Source of the DNA: Erwinia persicina
GTDB taxonomy: Bacteria > Pseudomonadota > Gammaproteobacteria > Enterobacterales > Enterobacteriaceae
Reading direction: 5' to 3'
Length of the DNA stretch: 64,000 nt
Assembly (NCBI RefSeq): GCF_014838825.1
Contig: NZ_JACYMO010000010.1
Location: 1 to 64,000 of the forward strand
The notes below the pieces were generated by a model. The model worked only from the letters and a program-made list of their open reading frames with translations. It did not search any database and was not told where the DNA came from. The first letter of the stretch is position 1, and the number at the start of each line of letters is the position of its first letter. The position numbers were made by a program, and so were the translations under genes. This document shows, one piece after another, positions 56,799 through 64,000 of the stretch.

Positions 56799-57410
56799 AT
56801 GAAGCTAATCGGTAATTACACCAGTCCGTATGTGCGTAAAATTTCAGTGATGCTGCTGGAAAAAGGCATGACCTTCGAGTTCATCAACGAATCACCGTGG
56901 CATGAAGGCAGCCATGTGAAGGACTACACCCCGCTGGGCAAGGTTCCTGCGCTGATCAGTGATGACAGAGAGGTCTGGTATAACTCGTCGATTATCGCCG
57001 CCTGGCTGGAGCTCCAGCATATCGATCCGGCCTTTCTGCCCGTTGACCCGCACGCACAGCTTGCAGTCCGCCAGCTGGAAACGCTGGCGGATGGCGTCTG
57101 CGATGCCGCACTGCTGATCGTTCGCGAACAGCAGAAAGCGCCGGACCAGCAGTCTGCCAGTGAAATGCTGCGCCAGCGCGATAAAATTCAGCGCGGGCTG
57201 GATGCACTTGAAGCGGCCGCCGTGCAGGGAAAATGGCTTAACGGCCCGCAGATCACATTGGCCGATATTGCCACCGCCTGCACGTTGGGTTACCTCAATT
57301 ATCGCCGCGTGGCGCCAGCCTGGCATGTGAACCGGCCCACGCTGGTCGCACTGGCTACCACCCTGTTCCAGCGTGACAGCTTTGCCCGTACGGAACCGCC
57401 CGCTAACTGA
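56799..57410 (+). CDS. yibF: Glutathione S-transferase-like protein YibF
   Basis: 203 residues (E. coli YibF 202). The N-terminal thioredoxin-like domain ([19 protein letters not shown]) carries the GST pattern, with a VPALI glutathione-site segment near residue 48. The C-terminal helical domain follows ([21 protein letters not shown]). The substrate is unknown. In E. coli yibF also precedes selA, so its link to selenium genes is conserved. Confidence 0.92.
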   Translation: MKLIGNYTSPYVRKISVMLLEKGMTFEFINESPWHEGSHVKDYTPLGKVPALISDDREVWYNSSIIAAWLELQHIDPAFLPVDPHAQLAVRQLETLADGVCDAALLIVREQQKAPDQQSASEMLRQRDKIQRGLDALEAAAVQGKWLNGPQITLADIATACTLGYLNYRRVAPAWHVNRPTLVALATTLFQRDSFARTEPPAN

Positions 57411-57418
57411 GCCCCTTA

Positions 57419-58798
57419 ATGAAGACACTGTTCAGCCAACTTCCCTCCATTGACCGCCTGCTGCGCCAGGCAGAGTTTCAGGCCCTGAGTGAACGCTGGG
57501 GCCATGAGCAGGTGGTCACGTTGCTCCGTGAGTTACAAAAACAGGCGAGAGAGCATATCCGTCAGCATCAGCATCTCCCCGACTGGTGCGCTGACTGGGC
57601 ACACCATGCGGACCAGCACCTTGAAAAAACGCGGCGAAGCGGGCTGTTACCGGTGCTGAACCTGAGCGGCACCCTTCTGCATACTAATCTCGGCCGGGCG
57701 CTGCTGGCAGAGTCTGCCGTGACCGCCGTCACCCGGGTGATGCGCCAGCCGGTCACCCTGGAGTACGCACTGGATGAGGCGGGGCGCGGCCACCGAGACC
57801 GGGCGCTGGCCGATCTGCTCTGCCGACTGACCGGTGCAGAAGACGCCTGCATCGTCAATAATAATGCGGCGGCGGTCCTGCTGATGCTGGCGGCGCTGGC
57901 GGCGGGAAAAGAGGCGGTGGTTTCACGCGGCGAGCTGGTGGAAATAGGTGGGTCATTCCGCATCCCCGATGTCATGACCCAGGCAGGCTGTATGCTGCGC
58001 GAAGTCGGCACCACCAACCGAACCCATGTGAAGGACTACCGCGCCGCCGTGACGGCACAGACCGCGCTACTGATGAAGGTACACACCAGCAACTATCAGG
58101 TACAGGGTTTTACCAAAGCGGTGAGCGAGGCCGAACTGGTGGCGCTGGGCGACGAGCTTAACCTGCCGGTCATCAGCGATCTGGGCAGCGGTTCGCTCAT
58201 TGACCTCAGCCACTACGGCCTGCCGAAGGAGCCAATGCCCCGGCAGCTGATTGCCGCCGGCGTCAGCCTGGTCAGCTTCTCCGGGGACAAACTGCTCGGT
58301 GGGCCACAGGCGGGAATTATTGTCGGCAAAAAAGCGCTGATTGACCGCCTGCAGCAGCACCCGCTGAAACGGGCGCTGCGGGTGGATAAGATGACGCTGG
58401 CCGCGCTGGAAGCGACGTTACAGCTTTATCTTCACCCGGAACAGTTAGTGACCCGGCTTCCCACGCTGAGGCTACTGACCCGCCCACCGTCCGACATTGC
58501 CCTACAGGCCCAGCGGCTGTTACCTCCGCTGGCGGCGGCGCTGGCGGGGAGGTTCAGGGTCAGTACCGCAGAGTGCCAGTCTCAAATTGGCAGCGGTTCT
58601 CTGCCGGTTGAACGGCTCCCCTCCGTTGCCCTGACACTGACCCCTCTGGACGGCAGCGGCAGGACGCTGATGGCGCTGGCTACCCGACTGCGGGCGGGAG
58701 ATGTGCCGGTGATCGGGCGTATTTATAACGGCAGTCTGTGGTTCGACCTGCGGGCACTGGAAGATGACACCCTCTTTATCAGGATGATGACGCAATGA
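57419..58798 (+). CDS. selA: L-seryl-tRNA(Sec) selenium transferase
   Basis: 459 residues (E. coli 463). The PLP Lys is residue 291 in [33 protein letters not shown] and the Arg-rich core are typical. It converts seryl-tRNA(Sec) to selenocysteinyl-tRNA(Sec) using selenophosphate. The end overlaps selB by four bases. The tRNA substrate is encoded by selC at 21574. Confidence 0.96.
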   Translation: MKTLFSQLPSIDRLLRQAEFQALSERWGHEQVVTLLRELQKQAREHIRQHQHLPDWCADWAHHADQHLEKTRRSGLLPVLNLSGTLLHTNLGRALLAESAVTAVTRVMRQPVTLEYALDEAGRGHRDRALADLLCRLTGAEDACIVNNNAAAVLLMLAALAAGKEAVVSRGELVEIGGSFRIPDVMTQAGCMLREVGTTNRTHVKDYRAAVTAQTALLMKVHTSNYQVQGFTKAVSEAELVALGDELNLPVISDLGSGSLIDLSHYGLPKEPMPRQLIAAGVSLVSFSGDKLLGGPQAGIIVGKKALIDRLQQHPLKRALRVDKMTLAALEATLQLYLHPEQLVTRLPTLRLLTRPPSDIALQAQRLLPPLAAALAGRFRVSTAECQSQIGSGSLPVERLPSVALTLTPLDGSGRTLMALATRLRAGDVPVIGRIYNGSLWFDLRALEDDTLFIRMMTQ

Positions 58799-60633
58799 TT
58801 ATTGCCACGGCGGGCCATGTCGATCATGGAAAAACCGCGCTGCTTCAGGCTGTTACCGGCGCTAACACTGACCGCTTGCCGGAAGAAAAAGCCCGGGGAA
58901 TGAGCATCGACCTCGGCTACGCCTGGCTGCCGCGAGCCGACGGTGGGACAATCGGCTTTATTGACGTCCCCGGCCACGAGAAATTTCTCAATAATATGGT
59001 GAGCGGCATCGGCGGTATCGATCACGCCCTGCTGGTGGTGGCCGCCGATGACGGAATTATGCCGCAAACCCGGGAACACCTGGCGATCCTGCAGCTCAGC
59101 GGGCAGCCCTCGCTAACCGTCGCCGTGACCAAATGTGACAGCGTGGATGCGGCTCGGTGCGACACCGTCGCGCAGCATATCCGCGAGCTGACGCTCCAGT
59201 CGGGCTGGGAAACCCTCAGCCTGTTCACCACCAGCACGCAGAGTGGCGCGGGCATTGCCGAACTGAGCGACCACCTGCGCCACCTCCCCCCACGACGGGC
59301 CGAAACCGGCCGCACCTTTCGCCTGGCTATCGACCGTGTGTTCAACGTCAAAGGCGCGGGGTTGGTGGTCACCGGTACCGCGCTGTCCGGGGATGTGCGT
59401 ACCGGGGACTCGCTGTGGCTGACGGGCATGAACAAGCGGGTGCGGGTGCGCAACCTGCACGCGCAAAATCAGCCGACGGAGCACGCCCACTCCGGCCAGC
59501 GCATTGCGTTGAACCTCAGCGGCGGTGTTGAAAAGGATGAGATCGGCCGGGGCGACTGGCTGCTGACCGAACCACCCGCGCAGCCGTGCGATCGGGCCAT
59601 GGTCGCCCTGACGCTACGCCAGCCATTGCGCCAGGGGCAGACGCTGCATCTGCATCACGCGGCCAGCCATGTTACCGGCCGCATCGCATTACTGCAGGAT
59701 AACCTGGCCGAATTACACCTCGATAAACCGCTGTGGCTGACGGATGAAGACCGGCTGATCCTGCGTGACATCAGTGCGCGTGAGACGCTGGGGGCGGCAA
59801 GAGTGCTGTTGCTGACGCCACCAAAACGCGGCAGGCGTCAGCCGGCATTCATTGCGTGGCTGCAGCAGCGGGAACGCGCGCACCATGCCGCTGAAAAAGT
59901 GCTGCTGCTGCTGCAGCAGCGCCCCCGTACCCTGGCAGAGCTGGAGTGGCTGCTGCAAATGACCGGCGGGGCCCTGTCTTCTGTGCTGACGGAGGTGATG
60001 CCTGCCGCTGAAGGCGGCTATCTGTGCACTCAGGAGATGGCCAGAGAGTGGCAAAACGCCCTGCTGGTCGCGCTGGGAAACTACCACAACGATCATGACG
60101 ACCGGCCGGGTATTGGCCGCGACCGCCTGCGGCGCATAGCATTACCCTCGCTGCCGGAATCGCTGGTGTTTGCCTTCATCGACCGGCTGCGGGACCGTCA
60201 GCAACTGATCAACAACCGCGGCTGGCTGCATCTGCCCGACTTTTCCATTCGTTTTGATGACCGGGAGAAAGCGATCTGGTCACAGGTACAACCGCGGTTT
60301 ACCACCGACGCCTGGTGGGTGCGCGACCTGGCGATACAGCAGGGCGCTGAAGAAGAGCTGATGCGCCAGGTGTTACGCAAGGCAGCGCAGAGCGGCGAGA
60401 TCACCGCCATTGTGAAAGACCGGTATTACAGCCATGACCGTCTTATGTGCTTTGCCACTATCATCCGTCAGCGCGCCGCACAGCAGCAGAGTACTACCGC
60501 CGGTGATTTTCGTGACCAGCTCGGCATCGGACGCAAGCTGGCGGTGCAGATCCTGGAGTATTTTGACCGCTGTGGCTTCACCCGCCGTCACGGTAATGCG
60601 CATTTGCTGCGCGATGCGGATATGTTCCGCTAG
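58795..60633 (+). CDS. selB: Selenocysteine-specific elongation factor SelB
   Basis: 612 residues (E. coli 614). The N-terminal GTPase has GHVDHGKT at residue 7, DVPGHEKF at about 61 and VTKCDS near 109. Then EF-Tu-like domains II and III follow, and four winged helices at the C-terminus that bind the SECIS hairpin. It delivers Sec-tRNA to the ribosome at UGA codons with the hairpin, as in fdoG. Last gene of the operon. Confidence 0.96.
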   Translation: MIIATAGHVDHGKTALLQAVTGANTDRLPEEKARGMSIDLGYAWLPRADGGTIGFIDVPGHEKFLNNMVSGIGGIDHALLVVAADDGIMPQTREHLAILQLSGQPSLTVAVTKCDSVDAARCDTVAQHIRELTLQSGWETLSLFTTSTQSGAGIAELSDHLRHLPPRRAETGRTFRLAIDRVFNVKGAGLVVTGTALSGDVRTGDSLWLTGMNKRVRVRNLHAQNQPTEHAHSGQRIALNLSGGVEKDEIGRGDWLLTEPPAQPCDRAMVALTLRQPLRQGQTLHLHHAASHVTGRIALLQDNLAELHLDKPLWLTDEDRLILRDISARETLGAARVLLLTPPKRGRRQPAFIAWLQQRERAHHAAEKVLLLLQQRPRTLAELEWLLQMTGGALSSVLTEVMPAAEGGYLCTQEMAREWQNALLVALGNYHNDHDDRPGIGRDRLRRIALPSLPESLVFAFIDRLRDRQQLINNRGWLHLPDFSIRFDDREKAIWSQVQPRFTTDAWWVRDLAIQQGAEEELMRQVLRKAAQSGEITAIVKDRYYSHDRLMCFATIIRQRAAQQQSTTAGDFRDQLGIGRKLAVQILEYFDRCGFTRRHGNAHLLRDADMFR

Positions 60634-60709
60634 CGCCAATCCCGGCCACTGGCGCAGAGGATGGGTTTAACGCTACCATGAGATCCCTTTCGGATAAGGA
60701 ACATTGACG

Positions 60710-61273
60710 ATGCAACGCTGCGGCTGGGTTTCACAGGATCCTCTCTATATTGCCTACCATGATGAAGAGTGGGGCGTTCCGCTGACGGACAGCAGAGCGC
60801 TGTTTGAAATGATCTGCCTGGAAGGTCAGGTTGCCGGACTGTCGTGGTTAACGGTCTTAAAAAAACGCGAAAACTACCGCCGTCTTTTTCATCATTTTGA
60901 TGTCCGGGCCGTCGCCGCCATGCAGGAAGAGGATATCGAACGTCTGATGCAGGACAGCGGGATCATCCGTCACCGGGGGAAAATTGCCGCTATTATAGCC
61001 AATGCCCGCGCTCTGCTGGCGATGGAAGCCGGCGGCGAACCGTTTAACACCTTTATCTGGAACTTCGTTGAACATCAGACGCAGGTCAGCCGTTTCACGG
61101 ATTACCGGACCGCGCCAACCACCAGCGTCACCTCCGATGCCCTGTCAAAAGCGCTCAAAAAGCGCGGTTTCAAATTTGTCGGCTCCACAACCTGTTACTC
61201 GTTTATGCAGGCCTGTGGGCTGATCAGCGAACACACGACGGCATGCTTTTGCCATCCCGATAATAAGAAGTAG
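60710..61273 (+). CDS. tag: DNA-3-methyladenine glycosylase I
   Basis: 187 residues, the length of E. coli Tag. MQRCGWVSQDPLYIAYHDEEW supplies two zinc ligands (Cys4, His17), and the C-terminal ACFCHPDN region the others. The helix-hairpin-helix region has the IIRHRGKIAAIIANARALL pattern. It excises 3-methyladenine from DNA. The ATG at 60710 gives the standard start; a GTG/ATG two codons upstream is not needed. The gene is apart from selB by about 75 bases. Confidence 0.95.
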   Translation: MQRCGWVSQDPLYIAYHDEEWGVPLTDSRALFEMICLEGQVAGLSWLTVLKKRENYRRLFHHFDVRAVAAMQEEDIERLMQDSGIIRHRGKIAAIIANARALLAMEAGGEPFNTFIWNFVEHQTQVSRFTDYRTAPTTSVTSDALSKALKKRGFKFVGSTTCYSFMQACGLISEHTTACFCHPDNKK

Positions 61274-61386
61274 CTTTCGCTTACAAAAATGAGAATAAGC
61301 CTGGGTATTTCCTCCACATTTCAGCGGCATAATGGCCGCATTTATGGGCAACGTTGTCCAGATGCTGCAATGAGAAGGAACCCCCA

Positions 61387-62046
61387 ATGAAAAAACGCGT
61401 CATCACACTGGCTCTGGTGCTGTGCGGCACCCTGAGCGTGGCAGGTTGTACCACGAACCCTTACACCGGAGAGAGCGAAGCAGGCAAATCCGGCATTGGC
61501 GCGGGTATTGGCGCAGCGCTGGGCGCAGGGGTGGGGATGCTCTCCTCCTCCAAAAAAGACCGGGGTAAAGGCGCACTGATTGGTGCGGCTGCCGGTGCCG
61601 CACTGGGCGGAGGTGCCGGGTATTACATGGATGTGCAGGAAGCGAAGCTGCGTGACAAAATGAAAGGCACGGGCGTCAGCGTGACGCGAAATGGCGATAA
61701 TATCGTGCTGAACATGCCGAATAACGTCACCTTTGACAGCAGCAGCAGCACGCTGAAACCGGCAGGTGCCAATACCCTCACCGGCGTGGCCATGGTGCTG
61801 AAAGAGTATCCAAAAACGGCAGTTAACGTTGTCGGTTACACCGACAGCAGCGGCAGCCGTCAGCTGAATATGACGCTTTCACAGCAGCGTGCAGACGGTG
61901 TGGGCAGTGCGCTGATTACCCAGGGTGTCGCGGCCAGCCGCGTTCGCACCAGTGGTATGGGCCCGGATAACCCTATTGCCTCTAACAGCACTGCAGAAGG
62001 CAAAGCGCAGAATCGTCGCGTTGAGATCACCCTCAGCCCGCTGTAA
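61387..62046 (+). CDS. yiaD: OmpA-like lipoprotein YiaD
   Basis: 219 residues, as in E. coli. The lipobox SVAGC gives Cys near residue 21. A Gly-rich glycine-zipper part follows (GIGAGIGAALGAGVGML, then IGAAAGAALGGGAGYY). The OmpA-C peptidoglycan-binding domain is about 100-219 (VTFDSSSSTLKPAGANTL, GYTDSSGSRQLNM, SQQRADGV). It links the outer membrane to peptidoglycan. Position after tag is retained. Confidence 0.93.
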   Translation: MKKRVITLALVLCGTLSVAGCTTNPYTGESEAGKSGIGAGIGAALGAGVGMLSSSKKDRGKGALIGAAAGAALGGGAGYYMDVQEAKLRDKMKGTGVSVTRNGDNIVLNMPNNVTFDSSSSTLKPAGANTLTGVAMVLKEYPKTAVNVVGYTDSSGSRQLNMTLSQQRADGVGSALITQGVAASRVRTSGMGPDNPIASNSTAEGKAQNRRVEITLSPL

Positions 62047-62052
62047 CACGCC

Positions 62053-62078
62053 CGCCCCGGCCTGTCTGTGCCGGGGCG
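62053..62078 (+). terminator. Terminator after yiaD
   Basis: CGCCCCGGC and its complement around an eight-base loop (CTGTCTGT); a GATTATT tail follows but the T-run is weak. Confidence 0.65.
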
Positions 62079-62171
62079 ATTATTCCTGTTTTTTCGAATA
62101 ACGTTGATGCGTCATAGTGAGCATGTCTGTTTTATGCTAACCTGCGCAGAAATTGATCACCCCCTGTAAAT

Positions 62172-63158
62172 ATGTCACTTAAAGCCATTGCCAGCGCCCT
62201 TGGGGTCTCCGTCACCACCGTTAGTCGTGCCCTGAATGGCTATGATGACGTGGCACAGGAAACCCGCCTGCGTATTCAACAGGAAGCCAGACGCATTGGA
62301 TACCGCCCCAATGCAGTGGCGCGGCGTCTGAAAACCGGGCGTACCAATGCCGTGGGTCTGCTGTTTCCTGTCACACCTCTGCCGTTTAACGATATCAGCT
62401 TCGTCGAAATGATGGGTGCCACCGCGCAATCGCTTGCGCGGTCAGATATCGACCTGCTGATCATCGCCGATGAAACCCATGACGACCATCGCGGAATGCA
62501 GCGAATGCTGCGCACACACTGTGTGGATGCCTTGATCGTGGCGCATACCGCGCGCCAGGACAGTCGTCTGATCACGCTCCAGCGACTGGGCTTTCCTTTC
62601 CTGGCGCTGGGGCGTAGCGAACTGGACAGACCTTATGCCTGGTTCGATTTTGATAACCAGGCCGGCCCGGCGCTGGCGGTCAACCATTATGCCGGTTGCG
62701 GTATGCAGCGCTTTGCCTGGCTGGGCAGCCATTACGATCAGACCTTCGTAGAGCAGCGGCGGCAGGGGTTTATTGAGGCGCTGGCGCAACATGGACTGGC
62801 CAATGATGCCTGCTGGCAGGTGGAACCCACCCGTCGGGAAGGCTACCGCCTGACCCGGCAGATGCTGGCACAGCACCCGCAGCCACAGGTCATCGTCACC
62901 GACTGCAACATGCTCGGTGACGGCGCGGCGATTGCGCTACGTGAGGCGGGCCGCCTTACCGGTCCACAGCAGATTGTGCTGGTGGTCTATGACGGCCTGC
63001 CCGCCGATTCGGTGGTCTCCGATCCGGTCGCCAGTATTGATCAGGCCACGCGACCCGACGTCGGTCAGCAGGTTGCCAGTATGGTCATGAAACTGATTGA
63101 AGGCCAGGATGTTGCCACGCTGCAGGTGCTGTGGCAGCCGGTGCTAAAACTGCCCTGA
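62172..63158 (+). CDS. LacI-family transcriptional regulator
   Basis: 328 residues. The LacI helix-turn-helix and hinge are at the N-terminus (LKAIASALGVSVTTVSRALN, then RIGYRPNAVARRLKTGRTN). The periplasmic-binding-protein-like ligand domain follows (VGLLFPVTPL, DALIVAHTAR, VYDGLPADSV). The inducer, probably a sugar, and the targets are unknown; no sugar gene is adjacent on this side of the window. Ribosome site is weak. It lies apart from yiaD by a terminator. Confidence 0.88.
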   Translation: MSLKAIASALGVSVTTVSRALNGYDDVAQETRLRIQQEARRIGYRPNAVARRLKTGRTNAVGLLFPVTPLPFNDISFVEMMGATAQSLARSDIDLLIIADETHDDHRGMQRMLRTHCVDALIVAHTARQDSRLITLQRLGFPFLALGRSELDRPYAWFDFDNQAGPALAVNHYAGCGMQRFAWLGSHYDQTFVEQRRQGFIEALAQHGLANDACWQVEPTRREGYRLTRQMLAQHPQPQVIVTDCNMLGDGAAIALREAGRLTGPQQIVLVVYDGLPADSVVSDPVASIDQATRPDVGQQVASMVMKLIEGQDVATLQVLWQPVLKLP

Positions 63159-63217
63159 TGCTGCCGTCGCGGATAAGTTGTGGTAGTCTCGCGCCATCTT
63201 CACCATCAGGGAACACC

Positions 63218-64000
63218 ATGAACCGTAAGGCCGCCAAAGCCACCATCAGCGATGTTGCGAAAGCCGCGAGCACCGGGAAGACCAGCGTGTCACGCTACCT
63301 GAACGGCGAGCTGAATGCCCTTTCCGTCGACCTGAAAACGCGTATTGAGCAGGCCATCGCCGCGCTCAATTATCGCCCCAGCCAGATGGCACGCGGCCTG
63401 AAGCGCGGGCGCACCAAGCTGATTGGTCTGATCATTGCCGATATCACCAACCCCTATTCCGTCAATGTGTTAAGCGGCATTGAAGCCGCCTGCCGCGCTC
63501 ACGGCTTTACCCTGCTGATGTGTAATACCAATAACGAAGTTGACCTCGAAAAACATTATCTCAACCTGCTCAACAGCTATCAGGTGGAAGGCATTGTGGT
63601 CAATGCAGTTGGCATGCGTGAGGAGGCGCTGAACCAGCTTCAGCAGTCGCTGCTGCCGATGACGCTGATTGACCGGAAAATTCCCGAGTTTGAGTGTGAC
63701 GTGGTCGGACTGGATAACCATGCCGCCGCCGTCCTGGCCACAGAGCACCTGCTTGAACAGGGTTACCGATCGCTGTTATTTATCAGCGAACCACTCGGGC
63801 TGGTCAACACCCGGCTGGAGCGCGTCCACAGCTTTCGCCAGCGTATGGCGCAGCAGCCTGAGCTGGCGGCTGAACAGGCCGAGATTGCCCTTGGCGATCC
63901 CACGCGGCTGGATGCGGTACTGAGTGACTTTTACCAGCGCCATCGCGGCACACCCTGCGCCGTGATGGTGGTGAATGGGGCGCTGACGCTACAGGTTGCC
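63218..64000 (+). CDS. LacI-family regulator, 3' end outside window
   Basis: 261 codons are visible, without a stop. The LacI helix-turn-helix (ATISDVAKAASTGKTSVSRYLNGE) and hinge (ALNYRPSQMARGLKRGRTK) are clear, followed by the ligand domain start (IGLIIADITNPYSVNVLSGI). A GGGAACACC lies before the ATG. It resembles the PtxS/gluconate-type group in the NYRPSQMARGLK stretch, but the inducer is unproven. Any genes it controls would lie beyond the window. Confidence 0.85.
   Translation, partial: MNRKAAKATISDVAKAASTGKTSVSRYLNGELNALSVDLKTRIEQAIAALNYRPSQMARGLKRGRTKLIGLIIADITNPYSVNVLSGIEAACRAHGFTLLMCNTNNEVDLEKHYLNLLNSYQVEGIVVNAVGMREEALNQLQQSLLPMTLIDRKIPEFECDVVGLDNHAAAVLATEHLLEQGYRSLLFISEPLGLVNTRLERVHSFRQRMAQQPELAAEQAEIALGDPTRLDAVLSDFYQRHRGTPCAVMVVNGALTLQVA

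Overview
The window looks like a chromosomal segment of a member of the Enterobacterales. Housekeeping genes are close to full length against their Escherichia coli counterparts and partly in the same order: wecH-glyQ-glyS-yiaG-yiaF, mtlA-mtlD-mtlR-yibL, sodA, fdhD, fdoGHI-fdhE, a yibF-like GST, selA-selB and tag-yiaD. The host backbone is GC-rich. The adhesins, the PglL-like protein, CigR, SymE and the FidL pair would suit an Erwinia/Pantoea-type genus, but I cannot fix the genus from the sequence alone.

Layout. 1-4.0 kb: the end of a chaperone-usher fimbrial operon, a partial minor pilin followed by three tandem, mutually divergent MrpH-like tip-adhesin genes, the third dead. They are separated by repeats and by decayed copies of the 5' end of the next gene. 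4.7-7.0 kb: a Wzy_C/PglL-like polysaccharide ligase coupled to a LuxR-type regulator. 7.0-10.9 kb: an aromatic amino-acid permease with an attenuator-like leader, a CigR-like protein, a ParB-like protein and a SymE toxin with an elaborate 5' region. 11.2-21.3 kb: an AT-rich accessory island next to the selenocysteine tRNA gene selC. It holds an IS3-family element between two truncated genes, a four-gene cluster (C5 DNA methyltransferase, DUF262 protein, DUF3696 ATPase, unknown protein), and a P4-type integrase killed by a frameshift and a nonsense codon. 21.6-34.8 kb: selC, an isochorismatase/GlxA-regulator pair, a SemiSWEET sugar carrier, wecH, glyQS, yiaG, yiaF, a small protein with a bacteriocin-type leader, and the mannitol operon behind four CRP sites. 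35.3-41.2 kb: a second LuxR-type regulator, a lipoprotein coupled to a 902-residue coiled-coil FKBP protein with recent internal duplications, a PapI/FaeA-like regulator, and a ToxR-like/FidL-like pair. 41.2-48.3 kb: a sugar ABC transporter, sodA, and a class III aminotransferase divergent from a DeoR-type regulator. 48.3-50.3 kb: a Septu-type defence pair (PtuA ATPase, PtuB HNH nuclease) whose ptuB has an in-frame ochre codon. 50.3-60.6 kb: fdhD, then fdoGHI-fdhE-GST-selA-selB as one compact operon. 60.7-64 kb: tag, yiaD and two LacI-type regulators, the last cut by the window edge.

How the parts fit. The window carries most of a selenoprotein pathway: selC is the tRNA, SelA and SelB make and deliver selenocysteine, and fdoG uses it at an in-frame UGA (codon 196), with FdhD and FdhE as maturation factors. 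Two nuclease-type defence loci occur. The methyltransferase-DUF262-DUF3696 cluster is open throughout and is the best candidate for a little-described system; the Septu pair is probably inactive unless the stop codon is read through. The fimbrial tip array, the two LuxR paralogues, the PapI-like protein and the ToxR/FidL pair suggest a surface-adhesion region under several local regulators.
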